Below, one piece after another: positions 56,072 to 64,000 of a stretch of 64,000 nt of DNA. Where the stretch lies: assembly GCA_040289115.1 (NCBI GenBank), contig PSKS01000004.1, positions 1 to 64,000 on the forward strand, read 5' to 3'. The number at the start of each line of letters is the position of its first letter. Within the stretch, counting starts at the first letter, position 1. The position numbers and the translations under genes are program-made. The notes beneath the pieces were generated by a model. That model saw only the letters and a program-made list of their open reading frames with translations. It was not told the DNA's origin and searched no databases. The stretch comes from JAUQQI01 sp040289115 (GTDB lineage Bacteria > Chloroflexota > Dehalococcoidia > JAUQQI01).

Positions 56072-56748
56072 TTCCTATCTCCGACGAGGACATCCGCCGA
56101 AAGAAAATCTTTCCCCTCATTAACCTGGCCCTCATCGCCATCAATATCCTGGTCTTTTTCTACGAGGTCAGCCTGCCCACGGCCCGCCTTGAGGCCTTCA
56201 TTTCAGCCTTTGGGGTTGTACCCTTTGAGATCGTCACCGGCCGGGACTTGCCCCCACCGGCACCGGGCCCGGTCTGGCTCACTCTCCTCACCGCCATGTT
56301 CATCCACGGGGGCCTGCTGCACATTGCCGGTAACATGCTCTACTTGTGGATCTTTGGGGATAACGTCGAGGACGCCATGGGCCACACCAGGTATTTAATT
56401 TTTTACCTGCTATGCGGGGTAATCGCCAGCCTGTCCCAGGTCCTCTCGGACCCCCTATCCCGGGTTCCGAGCATTGGGGCCAGCGGGGCCATTGCCGGGG
56501 TGCTGGGGGCCTACATGGTGATGTTTCCCCAGGCCCGCATCCGGACCCTGCTCTTCATCGGGCCCTTCTTTACCCTGGGTCGGGTACCGGCCCTGCTGGT
56601 GATCGGCCTCTGGGCCGTTATCCAGTTCTTTTCCGGAATCGCCTCGCTGGGCGTGCCGACCCAGCAGACCGGGGGCGTGGCCTACTTTGCCCACATCGGC
56701 GGGTTCGTGGCCGGGGTCGTCTTAGTCTGGTTTTTCCGCCGCCGTTAA
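56068..56748 (+). CDS. Rhomboid family intramembrane serine protease
   Basis: A 226-residue membrane protein with six or so helices. The active-site Ser139 is in SIGASGAIAGVLGAYMV (GxSG), and His209 lies in AYFAHIGGFVAGVVL. MFIHGGLLHIAGNMLYLWIF is the helix with the conserved His and Asn. The N-terminal part starts with a short cytoplasmic segment. It overlaps the epimerase stop (ATGA). Substrates of rhomboids are membrane proteins; none is suggested. Confidence 0.93.
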   Translation: MIPISDEDIRRKKIFPLINLALIAINILVFFYEVSLPTARLEAFISAFGVVPFEIVTGRDLPPPAPGPVWLTLLTAMFIHGGLLHIAGNMLYLWIFGDNVEDAMGHTRYLIFYLLCGVIASLSQVLSDPLSRVPSIGASGAIAGVLGAYMVMFPQARIRTLLFIGPFFTLGRVPALLVIGLWAVIQFFSGIASLGVPTQQTGGVAYFAHIGGFVAGVVLVWFFRRR

Positions 56749-56754
56749 AGGGCC

Positions 56755-57687
56755 TCAGTCGGTTTCGGGGGCCGGCAGGAGCCGCTGACTCTCCGGACCG
56801 GTTAGGAACTCGTAGAACCGGGCGGCCAGGGGCGAGAGGGGCACGGTCCGGCTCCGACCGAGGAAAACCGGCTGGCGCACGGTCAGGTCGCTGAACCGCA
56901 GCACCTTAAACTGGACCTTAAGCTCTCGCGCCGCCGAGGCCGGCAGGATGGCCGCCACCAGCTCGACAGTCAGACTGGCGACGGCCGCCTGCAGGCTGCC
57001 GGTTTCCAGCCAGACCTGGTCGGCCGAAAGCCCAAGCCCCCGCCGGTGGAGGGCCGCTTCTAGGGCCAGACGGGTCCCCAGGCCCGGGCCGGGCAGGACC
57101 AGGCGGGTCTCCTGCAGGTCGGCAGCTTCCAGCCAACGGCGTTTGGCCCAGGGATGCCGGTCGGAAACGACCGCTACCAGCTCCTCCTGGAAGAGCAGGT
57201 CCAAGTCCAGCTGTCGTCCGCCCAGTTGCTGGCCCAGAAAGGCCAGGTCCAGCTCCCCCCGGTTTAGCATGCCGGCCAGGGTCGACGCGTCCCCGGTAAC
57301 CATCTGGAAACAAAGGTTCGGGGATTGGCCCCGGAAGCCGGTCAGAACTCGGGGCAAGAAGACCTCGGCCGAGATAACCCCGACCCCAACCTTAAGGGCC
57401 CCACCAACCCGGCCCCGCAGGGCTTCTAGGTGGGTGTGGTAGCGTTCGGCGTGGGCCAGGAGCTCCCGGGTTGGACCGATGAGGGCCTCGGCCGCGGCGG
57501 TGGGGACCCGCCGCCCCCCCTGTCGGTAAAAGAGCTTAAAGCCGAGCTTGCGCTCCAACCCCCGGATTTGCTGGTAGACGGCCGCCTGGCTTAAATGTAG
57601 CCGCCCCGCAGCCCCACGAATGCTCCCGGTCTCAACCACCGCAAGGAAAATGTGCAGACGGTAGAGGTCCGGCACATCCGGATACAC
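56755..57687 (-). CDS. LysR-family transcriptional regulator
   Basis: A 310-residue regulator. The N-terminal winged HTH is LYRLHIFLAVVETGSIRGAA, then GRLHLSQAAVYQQIRGLER, followed by the linker helix. The effector domain starts GGALKVGVGVISAEVFLPRV. The GTG at 57687 has GGAGG 5 nt upstream. It is convergent to the rhomboid gene and 50 bp from the polyprenyl synthase gene, which runs the same way, so the target is not obvious. Confidence 0.93.
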   Translation of the reverse strand: MYPDVPDLYRLHIFLAVVETGSIRGAAGRLHLSQAAVYQQIRGLERKLGFKLFYRQGGRRVPTAAAEALIGPTRELLAHAERYHTHLEALRGRVGGALKVGVGVISAEVFLPRVLTGFRGQSPNLCFQMVTGDASTLAGMLNRGELDLAFLGQQLGGRQLDLDLLFQEELVAVVSDRHPWAKRRWLEAADLQETRLVLPGPGLGTRLALEAALHRRGLGLSADQVWLETGSLQAAVASLTVELVAAILPASAARELKVQFKVLRFSDLTVRQPVFLGRSRTVPLSPLAARFYEFLTGPESQRLLPAPETD

Positions 57688-57738
57688 CGATTCCTCCCCA
57701 TCCGGTTATCTGGGCCCAACCCCGTGGCAGCGGTTAGG

Positions 57739-58707
57739 TTAACTGGACCGGCGGACCGTGAACTCGATGAGGGCTGCCAACATCTGCCGGGCGGGCTGGT
57801 CGGGCAAGTTTTCTAGGGCGGCCCTGGCGGCCCCGGCGAACTGCTCGGCCACGACGTAGGCGTCGGCCAGCACACCGCTGGACCGGATCTCTTCGGCCAG
57901 CTCGTCTACCTCGGCCGGAGTCACCCGACCCTCGAGGATCCGACGCAGGCGTCCATCTTCAGGGTACCGTTCCAGGTAAAGAATCGTGGGCAGGGTAAGG
58001 ACCCCCTGAAGCAGGTCATTACGGGCGGGCTTACCCAGCTGTTCCTGGCTGGCGCTAAAGTCAAGGATATCATCCACCACCTGAAAAGCCATACCTAGAT
58101 TGTAGCCGTAGCCACGCAGGGCGTCAAGAGCCGGTTCCGGTGCCCCGCTTAGGATACCCCCGGATTCGGCCGCCGTCGCAAAAAGGGCGGCCGTCTTGCC
58201 CTCCACCCATTTAAAATAATCCTCCCGGCGGCTGTTAGGGTCCTTGGCACCGAAGGCCTGGCGCAGCTCCCCGGTGCAGATCACCATCAGCGTCCGGGCA
58301 AAGAGGGTCATGGCCCGCAGGTTTTCGGTGCTGGCCACGAGGTCGGCTGACTTAGCAAAAAGGTAATCCCCAACCAGCACGGCAGTTCCGGCGCTGGCCA
58401 CGCTGTTTATCGTCGGCTGGCCCCGCCGAACCTCGGAGCGGTCCAGGACGTCGTCGTGGACCAGGGTGGCGGTGTGCAGAAGCTCCATCGCCGCGGCCAT
58501 GGGTACCAGCTTGTCCAGCCGGTAGTCGAAAAGCTTTCCGGCTAGCAGGGTAATGCTGGGCCGGATCCGCTTGCCGCCGGGCCTCAGCACGTGGGCTACC
58601 AGCTGGGCCAGCAGGGGATAGTCCACCCGGGCCACCGCCTTGAGGGTTTCCTCCACCAGGGCGAGGCCATCGGCAACGGCGGCGTGGATCTCCTCAAGTC
58701 CAGTCAA
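57739..58707 (-). CDS. Polyprenyl diphosphate synthase
   Basis: A 322-residue trans-isoprenyl synthase. The first aspartate motif is VHDDVLDRSEVRRG and the second is QVVDDILDFSAS. LRPGGKRIRPSITLLAGKLF and TATLVHDDV are typical. The shape matches long-chain (hepta- to decaprenyl) synthases. The TTG start (58707) overlaps the tatD stop (TTGA) with GGGGA upstream; the upstream frame to 58818 lies inside tatD and is rejected. It uses products of the MEP pathway whose genes lie at 9.6-13 kb, for quinone or carrier-lipid side chains. Confidence 0.9.
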   Translation of the reverse strand: MTGLEEIHAAVADGLALVEETLKAVARVDYPLLAQLVAHVLRPGGKRIRPSITLLAGKLFDYRLDKLVPMAAAMELLHTATLVHDDVLDRSEVRRGQPTINSVASAGTAVLVGDYLFAKSADLVASTENLRAMTLFARTLMVICTGELRQAFGAKDPNSRREDYFKWVEGKTAALFATAAESGGILSGAPEPALDALRGYGYNLGMAFQVVDDILDFSASQEQLGKPARNDLLQGVLTLPTILYLERYPEDGRLRRILEGRVTPAEVDELAEEIRSSGVLADAYVVAEQFAGAARAALENLPDQPARQMLAALIEFTVRRSS

Positions 58708-59528
58708 TTTAAAGCGTCCCCCGGCAAACCCGAGCCAACGGCAACCCATTTCAGGGCGAAAAGTTGGCAAGCGTTGGCCGTCGTCTGCGCTATTACCGCC
58801 TCCACCGGGGCCGACCAAAGCCCGGCCAGAACCCTGACCACCTCCACCAGGTAGGCCGGTTCGTTCCGCCGGCCCCGCCAGGGCTGGGGCGGAAGGTAGG
58901 GGGCGTCGGTCTCCACCACCACCCGGTCTCGGGGAAGCCGGGCCACTACCTCCCGGAGCCGGTCGTTCTTCGGGTAGGTGATGGCCCCGCCGACGCCGAA
59001 GTAAAACCCAAGGGTCCCCGCCTCCTCAGCCGCGGCCAGGTCGCCACTGAAGGCGTGGAACACCCCCCGCAGGCGCGGCCCCAGCCGCCGGCGCTGCGCC
59101 CGGAGCAGCTCCAGCATCCGGGGCCAGGCCTCCCGGGTGTGGACCACCACCGGCAAGTCCACCTCCACCGCCAGCTCCAGCTGGGCGATAAACGCCTGCT
59201 CCTGGACCTCCGGCGGGAAGTACATCCGGTAAAAATCGAGCCCGACCTCCCCAATGGCGACCACCTTCGGCCGGCCCGCCAGGTCGGCAAGGGCAGCCAG
59301 GGCGCCGGCGTCCAGCCGGCCGGCACTGCCGGGGTGGAAGCCTACGGCCGCGAAAACCCCGGGCTCGGTTGCCGCAATCTCCAGGTTCTCCCGGGCGGTG
59401 TCCAGGTCCAGGGCCGCACTTACGAAGACGTTTACCCCCGCCTGGCGGGCGCGGGCAAGGACCGCCCCCAGGTCTTCCCGGAACTGTGGGTCGAAGAGGT
59501 GCAGGTGGGTGTCTGCCAGCGACTGCAT
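58704..59528 (-). CDS. TatD family metal-dependent hydrolase
   Basis: A 274-residue TIM-barrel hydrolase. Metal ligands: DTHLHLFDPQFR (HxH), Glu in AIGEVGLDFYR, His in VVVHTREAWP and HAFSGDL, and Asp in VVETDAPYLPPQPWRGRRN. It is a DNase-like or deacylase-like phosphoesterase by family. The ATG at 59528 follows an extended -10 element. It overlaps the polyprenyl synthase gene by 4 bp. Confidence 0.94.
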   Translation of the reverse strand: MQSLADTHLHLFDPQFREDLGAVLARARQAGVNVFVSAALDLDTARENLEIAATEPGVFAAVGFHPGSAGRLDAGALAALADLAGRPKVVAIGEVGLDFYRMYFPPEVQEQAFIAQLELAVEVDLPVVVHTREAWPRMLELLRAQRRRLGPRLRGVFHAFSGDLAAAEEAGTLGFYFGVGGAITYPKNDRLREVVARLPRDRVVVETDAPYLPPQPWRGRRNEPAYLVEVVRVLAGLWSAPVEAVIAQTTANACQLFALKWVAVGSGLPGDALN

Positions 59529-59548
59529 CTAAAGCTTTGCCCAGGGTG

Positions 59549-59557
59549 ATTTTAACA
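59549..59557 (-). promoter_or_regulatory. Extended -10 upstream of tatD
   Basis: Minus strand TGTTAAAAT (59557-59549) fits TG-n-TAAAAT. It ends 20 bp before the tatD ATG. No -35 was recognised. Confidence 0.4.
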
Positions 59558-59574
59558 TAGAACTTCGGACCCGA

Positions 59575-60399
59575 TTAGGCCGGCTGGTAACTTACGATGC
59601 GGTCCAGCCGGAAGGTTCGGGACTCCCCCCGCAGGTAGCAGAAGGCCACCAGGTAGACCGCGCCACCCTGGGCAAAGACGTCCAGGGGTTCGATAAGCCA
59701 GCTGGTGGGGGTTCCCCGACCGTCGATGTAGTGGACCACCAGGGGGCGGCGGAGCCGCACCGCCTCCTCCAGGTCGGACGGCATGCGAACTACGGGTCGC
59801 ATCTCCGGGTAAACCGGCCCGCCCTGCAAAGGAAAGATCCGGTTGGGGTCGATTTCCGCCGAGCCCGTCAGGTCAAAAACCAGCCGCTCCAGTACCGCCT
59901 TCGTCGTATAGGCATCGCTGAGGGCGCGGTGGGGATGGGCGGGACCAAGGCACAACTCCTGGGCGATCGCCCGAAGGCTGTTGGAACCGAACCGGTAATA
60001 GCGCCGGGCCAGCTTAAGGGTATCCAGGGCCGGGTTCCCAGGGTAGGGGACCCCAAGCCGGCTGAGCTCGGCGGCCAGAAAGTTTAAATCGAAGGGCGCG
60101 TTGTGGGCCACGAGGGTGGCCCCGGCGATCAGCTCAAGCAGCCTGGGTAAAAGCTCCCCAAAGCTGGGGGCACCGGCCAACATCCGGTCGGTCAGGCCGT
60201 TTACAGCCGCCGCTCCCGGGGATATCGGCCGCCCCGGGTTAACCAGGCTCGAAAACTCGGCCTCCACCTGCCTGTTGCGGACCCGAACCAGGCCAACCTC
60301 GCAAATCCGGTCTCCCCCGAAAGGGTCGAGGCCAGTGGTTTCAAAGTCTAAATAAACCAAGACCGCCGGCTCCGGCCGGAAACCACCGTACTCGGTCAT
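59575..60399 (-). CDS. DEDDh 3'-5' exonuclease fused to WYL domain
   Basis: A 274-residue fusion. Residues 13-175 form a DnaQ/PolC-type exonuclease: VYLDFETTGLDP (Asp-Glu), LVAHNAPFDLNFLAAELS (Asp) and HPHRALSDAYTT (His-Asp, DEDDh type). Residues 200-274 form a WYL-like beta-rich domain: RRPLVVHYIDGRGTPTSWLI and EPLDVFAQGGAVYLVAFCYL. WYL domains sense nucleotides or nucleic acid in many regulators, so the fusion suggests ligand-tuned nuclease activity. It has an ATG start and its 3' end is followed by the tatD promoter. No CRISPR or restriction genes are nearby. Confidence 0.82.
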   Translation of the reverse strand: MTEYGGFRPEPAVLVYLDFETTGLDPFGGDRICEVGLVRVRNRQVEAEFSSLVNPGRPISPGAAAVNGLTDRMLAGAPSFGELLPRLLELIAGATLVAHNAPFDLNFLAAELSRLGVPYPGNPALDTLKLARRYYRFGSNSLRAIAQELCLGPAHPHRALSDAYTTKAVLERLVFDLTGSAEIDPNRIFPLQGGPVYPEMRPVVRMPSDLEEAVRLRRPLVVHYIDGRGTPTSWLIEPLDVFAQGGAVYLVAFCYLRGESRTFRLDRIVSYQPA

Positions 60400-60479
60400 G
60401 CTGCCCGCTGCAAAGGCATTCGCCGAGTTATATCATAAAGCCACCAGGCTCAACAGCCGCCCGAAAGCCGAGCCGGAAT

Positions 60480-60508
60480 TTGCCAAACTGGCCCGGGCTG
60501 GCTAGAAT
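60480..60508 (+). promoter_or_regulatory. Sigma-70-type promoter of the HtrA gene
   Basis: -35 TTGCCA (60480-60485), 17-bp spacer, -10 TAGAAT (60503-60508), followed by GGGAGG as the ribosome site before the GTG at 60545. The leader would be about 30 nt. Confidence 0.6.
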
Positions 60509-60544
60509 CTATCCGCCGGATACTTGGCTGGGAGGTGGTCCCGG

Positions 60545-61687
60545 GTGCGGCCAGGGTTGTGGCCCGTTGCAACGGCCGTCATTTTAAGCCTAGTTTTCGG
60601 GGGCATCGCCGGCGGGTTCGCCGGAACGGTGGCCAGCCTGCTTATCGCCCGGCTGGAGCGCCCCGTCGCCCAGCCAGCAGGTCCGGGCCAACCGCCCGTG
60701 CAGACCCAGGTAACCCTTACGGAAGAGTCGGCCGTTATCCGGGCGGCGGAGAAGGCCGGCCCAGCGGTGGTGACCATCGAGACCTCGGCTTCGACCGGCC
60801 GAAGCCTCTTTCGGCTGAGCACCGAGGTAGGCTCTGGGGTAATCTTCGCTCCCCAGGGGTTTATTCTCACCAACCGCCACGTGGTCGAAAACGCCCGCCA
60901 GCTCACCATAACCCTGGCCGACGGCCGCCGTTTCCCTGGCCGCCTCATCGGGATCGATCCCTTCGACCAGTCGGACCTGGCCATCGTCAAAGTTGACGCC
61001 GACGCCGGGCTCCCCGCCGCCGAAATCGGCGACTCAAGCCAGCTGCGGGTCGGCCAGCTGGTGGTGGCCATCGGCAGTCCCTTGGGCACCTTCCAGAACA
61101 GCGTGACCAGTGGGGTGATAAGCGCCCTGGGCCGCACCGTCCAGGTTCAACGTCCGGGCCGGGGCCTGGTCCAGCTCCGGGACCTGATTCAGACCGACGC
61201 CGCCATCAACCAGGGCAACAGCGGCGGGCCCCTGGTAAACTCCCTGGGCCAGGTGATCGGCATCAACACGGTGGTGGCCGGGGAGGCCCAGAATATCGGC
61301 TTCGCCATCCCGATTAACGTGGCCAAACCCATCATGCGCTCTGCCGTGGAAGAGGGCCGCGTCCGACGGCCCTGGCTGGGAATCTGCTACTTTATGGTGA
61401 CCGGGGAACTTGCCAACCAGTTCCAGCTCCCGGTAGACTATGGGGCGTATGTATACTGCCAGGATGCCAACCAGCCGGCGGTCCTCCCCGGCAGTCCCGC
61501 CGAGCGGGCCGGCCTCCGGGAACGGGACCTCATCCTGGAGGTTAACAACCGCCGACTGGACAGCCGCTACGCCCTGGTGGATGCCCTTGCCCAGGCTCGG
61601 GTTGGCGAAAGGGTGACCCTCACCGTGCTCCGCTCAGGCCTAACATTCCAGGTCGAGGTGGTGCTGGGGGAGATGCCTGCCCGCTAG
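60545..61687 (+). CDS. HtrA/DegP-like serine protease with PDZ domain
   Basis: A 380-residue exported or anchored protease. The N-terminal helix VATAVILSLVFGGIAGGFAG anchors it. The catalytic triad is His112 (TNRHVVENA), Asp144 (DQSDLAIVKV) and Ser226 (GNSGGPLVNS). The PDZ domain occupies the C-terminal third: PGSPAERAGLRERDLILEVN. A GTG at 60545 is used because GGGAGGTGG lies at the right distance; a TTG at 60524 is an alternative. It has its own promoter. Handles misfolded extracytoplasmic proteins; possibly the extracytoplasmic counterpart to HtpX and RseP here. Confidence 0.95.
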   Translation: MRPGLWPVATAVILSLVFGGIAGGFAGTVASLLIARLERPVAQPAGPGQPPVQTQVTLTEESAVIRAAEKAGPAVVTIETSASTGRSLFRLSTEVGSGVIFAPQGFILTNRHVVENARQLTITLADGRRFPGRLIGIDPFDQSDLAIVKVDADAGLPAAEIGDSSQLRVGQLVVAIGSPLGTFQNSVTSGVISALGRTVQVQRPGRGLVQLRDLIQTDAAINQGNSGGPLVNSLGQVIGINTVVAGEAQNIGFAIPINVAKPIMRSAVEEGRVRRPWLGICYFMVTGELANQFQLPVDYGAYVYCQDANQPAVLPGSPAERAGLRERDLILEVNNRRLDSRYALVDALAQARVGERVTLTVLRSGLTFQVEVVLGEMPAR

Positions 61688-61793
61688 CCTGGACCGGACA
61701 AGCGGCCAGCAGTCCGGCACCCCCGCCGGCGAAACGGTGCGAGATGAGGTCCGTAAAAAGCTGTTTAGCAACCTTGAGAGGAGGAGTTTAACC

Positions 61794-63608
61794 GTGCGCC
61801 TAGGACTTGCGTTTTTAAGCCTGGTTTTGGGCCTGATCCTGCCCATCCTGCCGGCCTTCGGGCCCCAGGGGCCCACTGTGGCGCAGGCGGCCGAAGACTG
61901 GGACATTCCCGGAGGCCACTTCTTCACTCAAACCCGGGGCAACGCCCCTTCGGGCGGTTACGCCGTCCGGGACGATGTGGTGGCCCCCTTTTGGAGCGAG
62001 TTTAGGCGACTGGGTGGGGTTCAGGCTGTGGGTTATCCGGTCTCAAGGCGCTTTGTCTGGAACGGCTTCGTGGTCCAGGCCTTCCAGAAGGCGGTCTTTC
62101 AGTGGCGGCCGGAGGTGGGCCGGGTCTACTTCGTAAACGTCTTTGACGAGTTTACCAACCTGGGCAAGGACGGCTGGCTTGAGGTGGTAAGGTCGACCCC
62201 AAGGCCGGCCCAGTTCAACGAACAAGGTCTTAGCTGGGACCAGATTATTGCCCAGCGGCTAAGGCTTTTGGATGATTATCCGGCCATTCGGGCGGCATAT
62301 TTTGGGGTTGGGGACTGGCTTAATTTAAATGGCCTGCCCATGGCCCCGGTGAAGGATTACGGCAACGTCCGGGTCTTGCGGGCCCAGCGGGTCATCATTC
62401 AGCAGTGGCTGGTGGACGTGCCCTGGGCCCGGGCGGGGCAGGTGGTCTTTGCCAACGGGGGCGACGTGGCCAAGGAGGCCGGCATCATTCCCCAGGCCGC
62501 AACCCAGCCCGAGGACCCGGCGGCCTACGGTCCGGCCCCGGTGACTAACCCGCCGGGGGGCACCCCGCCGGCCCCCTCGGCCCTCGGCTACGGGATGCAG
62601 ATCGACCCATTCAATGACCTTAACCGGGCCATCGGCCTGGTGCGGCAGGCCGGGTTCAACTGGGTTAAAGTCCAGGTCCGGTGGGAGGATCTGGAGCCCG
62701 TTCGGGGCCAGGTGGCCTGGGATAAGCTCGACCCCGTCGTGAGCGCCGTGAGCGGTGCCGGGCTGAACCTGCTCTTCAGCGTGGTGACGGCCCCCCGCTG
62801 GTCCCGGCCGGCCGACACCGACTTCTCGGTTCCCGGACCCCCGGCCAACCCCCAGGACTACGCCAACTTTGTCGGGGCCCTGGCCAGCCGCTACCGAGGT
62901 AAGGTTCAAGCCTACGAGATCTGGAACGAGCAGAACCTCTGGTACGAGTGGGGCGGTGCCGGCCGCCAAAACGCCGCCCAGTATGTGACCCTACTCCGGG
63001 CCGCCTACGGGGCCATCAAGGCGGCCGACCCAGGGGCCCTGGTGATCACTGGGGCACCGACCCCGGCCGGGACGGTTAACATAAATGGCCAGCTTCTGGC
63101 CATCGACGACTTAGACTACTTCCGCCAGATGTATGCCGCCGGGATGAAGGGCTACTTCGACGGGGTTGGGGTCCACCCCAGCGGCTACAACAACCCGCCC
63201 GACGACTTTGTTGGGCAGCTGAGCCCGAAGCCCCGGACCTGGAACGGCACCACCCATCCCTCGTTCTTCTTCCGGCGGTTCGAACAGTACTACCAGGTGA
63301 TGGTGGAAAACGGCGACGCCGGTAAGAAGCTGTGGTTTACCGAGTTCGGCTGGGCCTCCTCCCCCAATCCGTACCCGGAGTATGCCTACGCCCGGGACAA
63401 CTCCGAGCAGGACCAGGCCAGCTACCTGGTTCGGGCCTTCCAGATCGGCCGGGAGCGGGGCTACGTGGCCGTGATGTTCGTTTGGAACCTAAACTTTGCC
63501 TCCTCGGCCGACCCCCAGGACCGGTATGCGAAGCGGGCGTTCTCGATTCTAAACCCGGACTGGACTCCCCGCCCGGCCTACCTGGCCCTGGCGGCAATGC
63601 CGAAATAA
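61794..63608 (+). CDS. Secreted GH-A clan glycoside hydrolase-like protein with N-terminal LGFP-like repeats
   Basis: A 604-residue protein. A signal peptide (MRLGLAFLSLVLGLILP, with cleavage near AQA) precedes a segment of about 200 residues containing GGVQAVGYPVSRRFVWNG and VVQAFQKAVFQWRPE, as in wall-linked LGFP-like repeats of Chloroflexota. A Pro-rich linker leads to a TIM-barrel domain. Its acid/base Glu379 is in YEIWNEQNLWYEW and the nucleophile Glu517 in LWFTEFGWASS, as in GH-A families such as GH39. GTG 61794 is chosen because GGAGG lies 9 nt upstream; an earlier GTG at 61737 adds 19 residues. Substrate unknown; a surface or plant polysaccharide is likely. Confidence 0.82.
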   Translation: MRLGLAFLSLVLGLILPILPAFGPQGPTVAQAAEDWDIPGGHFFTQTRGNAPSGGYAVRDDVVAPFWSEFRRLGGVQAVGYPVSRRFVWNGFVVQAFQKAVFQWRPEVGRVYFVNVFDEFTNLGKDGWLEVVRSTPRPAQFNEQGLSWDQIIAQRLRLLDDYPAIRAAYFGVGDWLNLNGLPMAPVKDYGNVRVLRAQRVIIQQWLVDVPWARAGQVVFANGGDVAKEAGIIPQAATQPEDPAAYGPAPVTNPPGGTPPAPSALGYGMQIDPFNDLNRAIGLVRQAGFNWVKVQVRWEDLEPVRGQVAWDKLDPVVSAVSGAGLNLLFSVVTAPRWSRPADTDFSVPGPPANPQDYANFVGALASRYRGKVQAYEIWNEQNLWYEWGGAGRQNAAQYVTLLRAAYGAIKAADPGALVITGAPTPAGTVNINGQLLAIDDLDYFRQMYAAGMKGYFDGVGVHPSGYNNPPDDFVGQLSPKPRTWNGTTHPSFFFRRFEQYYQVMVENGDAGKKLWFTEFGWASSPNPYPEYAYARDNSEQDQASYLVRAFQIGRERGYVAVMFVWNLNFASSADPQDRYAKRAFSILNPDWTPRPAYLALAAMPK

Positions 63609-63634
63609 CGTTCGAATGGTGATGGGACGGGTTC

Positions 63635-63643
63635 TGCTATATT
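63635..63643 (+). promoter_or_regulatory. Extended -10 upstream of rsmD
   Basis: TGCTATATT (63635-63643) fits TG-n-TATATT and ends 16 bp before the rsmD ATG. No -35 was recognised. Confidence 0.4.
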
Positions 63644-63659
63644 ACTACGGGGCAGAAAC

Positions 63660-64000
63660 ATGCGCATCATCAGCGGCACCGCCAAAGGACGCCAGCTTAA
63701 GGCCCCGAAGGGCGGCCGAACCCGGCCCACATCCGACCTGGTCCGGGGGGCCGTCTTCGACATGCTTACGAGTATGCGGGCACCCCTTGTGGGCGGGCGG
63801 ATTCTGGACCTTTACGCCGGGAGTGGGGCCCTGGGCCTGGAAGCCCTGAGCCGGGGGGCCAAATGGGTGGACTTCGTGGAGCAGGACCCGCAGACGGCCG
63901 AAACCATCAAGCAGAACCTGGCTGCCCTGGGGTTTTCTGACCGGGCTAAGGTTTACAAGCTGGCCGTCCGCAAGGCCCTCCGGGTCCTGGATGGGGCGTA
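63660..64000 (+). CDS. rsmD: 16S rRNA (guanine(966)-N2)-methyltransferase, 5' part
   Basis: The first 113 codons of the RsmD family from ATG 63660. MRIISGTAKGRQLKAPKG is the family opening, then TRPTSDLVRGAVFDML, and the SAM motif DLYAGSGALGLEALSRGA. VEQDPQTAETIKQNL is the next conserved part. The NPPY catalytic motif would lie beyond the window end. Usually followed by coaD. Confidence 0.93.
   Translation, partial: MRIISGTAKGRQLKAPKGGRTRPTSDLVRGAVFDMLTSMRAPLVGGRILDLYAGSGALGLEALSRGAKWVDFVEQDPQTAETIKQNLAALGFSDRAKVYKLAVRKALRVLDGA

Noticed and set aside
1..64000. CRISPR arrays, prophage or integrase genes
   Set aside because: No direct repeat arrays, phage structural genes or integrases were seen in either strand.

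Overview
The window is about 64 kb of dense, GC-rich bacterial chromosome with third codon positions strongly biased to G or C, many 1-4 bp gene overlaps, frequent GTG/TTG starts and short intergenic gaps. The MEP isoprenoid genes, a GH57 branching enzyme, luciferase-like flavin oxidoreductases, large GT39-type membrane proteins with extracellular beta-rich tails, PspAB with an HtpX-like protease and an archaeal-type KaiC-like ATPase together suggest a thermophilic member of the Chloroflexota or a nearby deep-branching phylum. This placement is inference from gene content; no rRNA gene is present to settle it.

Left part (1-13 kb): a minus-strand operon (zinc alcohol dehydrogenase, SixA-like phosphatase, GT9 glycosyltransferase cut by the window edge); an FtsB-like protein; a minus-strand set (Lon-N-domain protein, Gfo/Idh oxidoreductase, cysteine-rich protein); a decayed patch with a cyclase relic joined to a thiamine-diphosphate enzyme relic; a plus-strand operon (OsmC, two-domain VOC protein, MmgE/PrpD, LLM oxidoreductase); then the dxr-rseP-ispG cluster. 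From 13 to 14 kb there are two frameshifted genes and a tRNA-Glu(TTC).

Middle (14-28 kb): a tightly overlapped minus-strand run lysA-holB-PSP1-like-GH57-EamA; an M20 peptidase; a CDGSH protein with its own terminator; a DUF2236 gene preceded by a promoter and a roughly 170-nt leader ending in an intrinsic terminator; gamma-glutamyltransferase; a 2-hydroxyacid dehydrogenase; the HtpX/PspAB pair; and a GlcD-type FAD oxidase.

Accessory part (28-46 kb): a LacI regulator with a clear sigma-70-type promoter and a candidate operator heads an eight-gene cluster (DHDPS-like lyase, LLM oxidoreductase, two creatininase-family hydrolases, peptide-type ABC lipoprotein and two permeases). Next come a KaiC-like ATPase with an HTH partner, an ISAs1-type transposase relic, two tandem TlpA-like thioredoxins with a CopD-like membrane protein, a secreted or anchored nuclease, a second ABC importer whose binding-protein gene is broken, and a lone xanthine-dehydrogenase-type molybdenum subunit. 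Neither importer has ATPase genes here.

Right part (46-64 kb): two tandem GT39-like membrane proteins, the replication/repair set dnaX-ybaB-recR-recO, a sugar-nucleotide epimerase, a rhomboid protease, a LysR regulator, a polyprenyl synthase and TatD pair, an exonuclease-WYL fusion, an HtrA protease, a secreted GH-A-like glycosidase and the 5' part of rsmD. The most unusual items are the KaiC-like/HTH module, the terminator-bearing leader upstream of the DUF2236 gene, the LacI-controlled creatininase/DHDPS/LLM uptake cluster and the exonuclease-WYL fusion.
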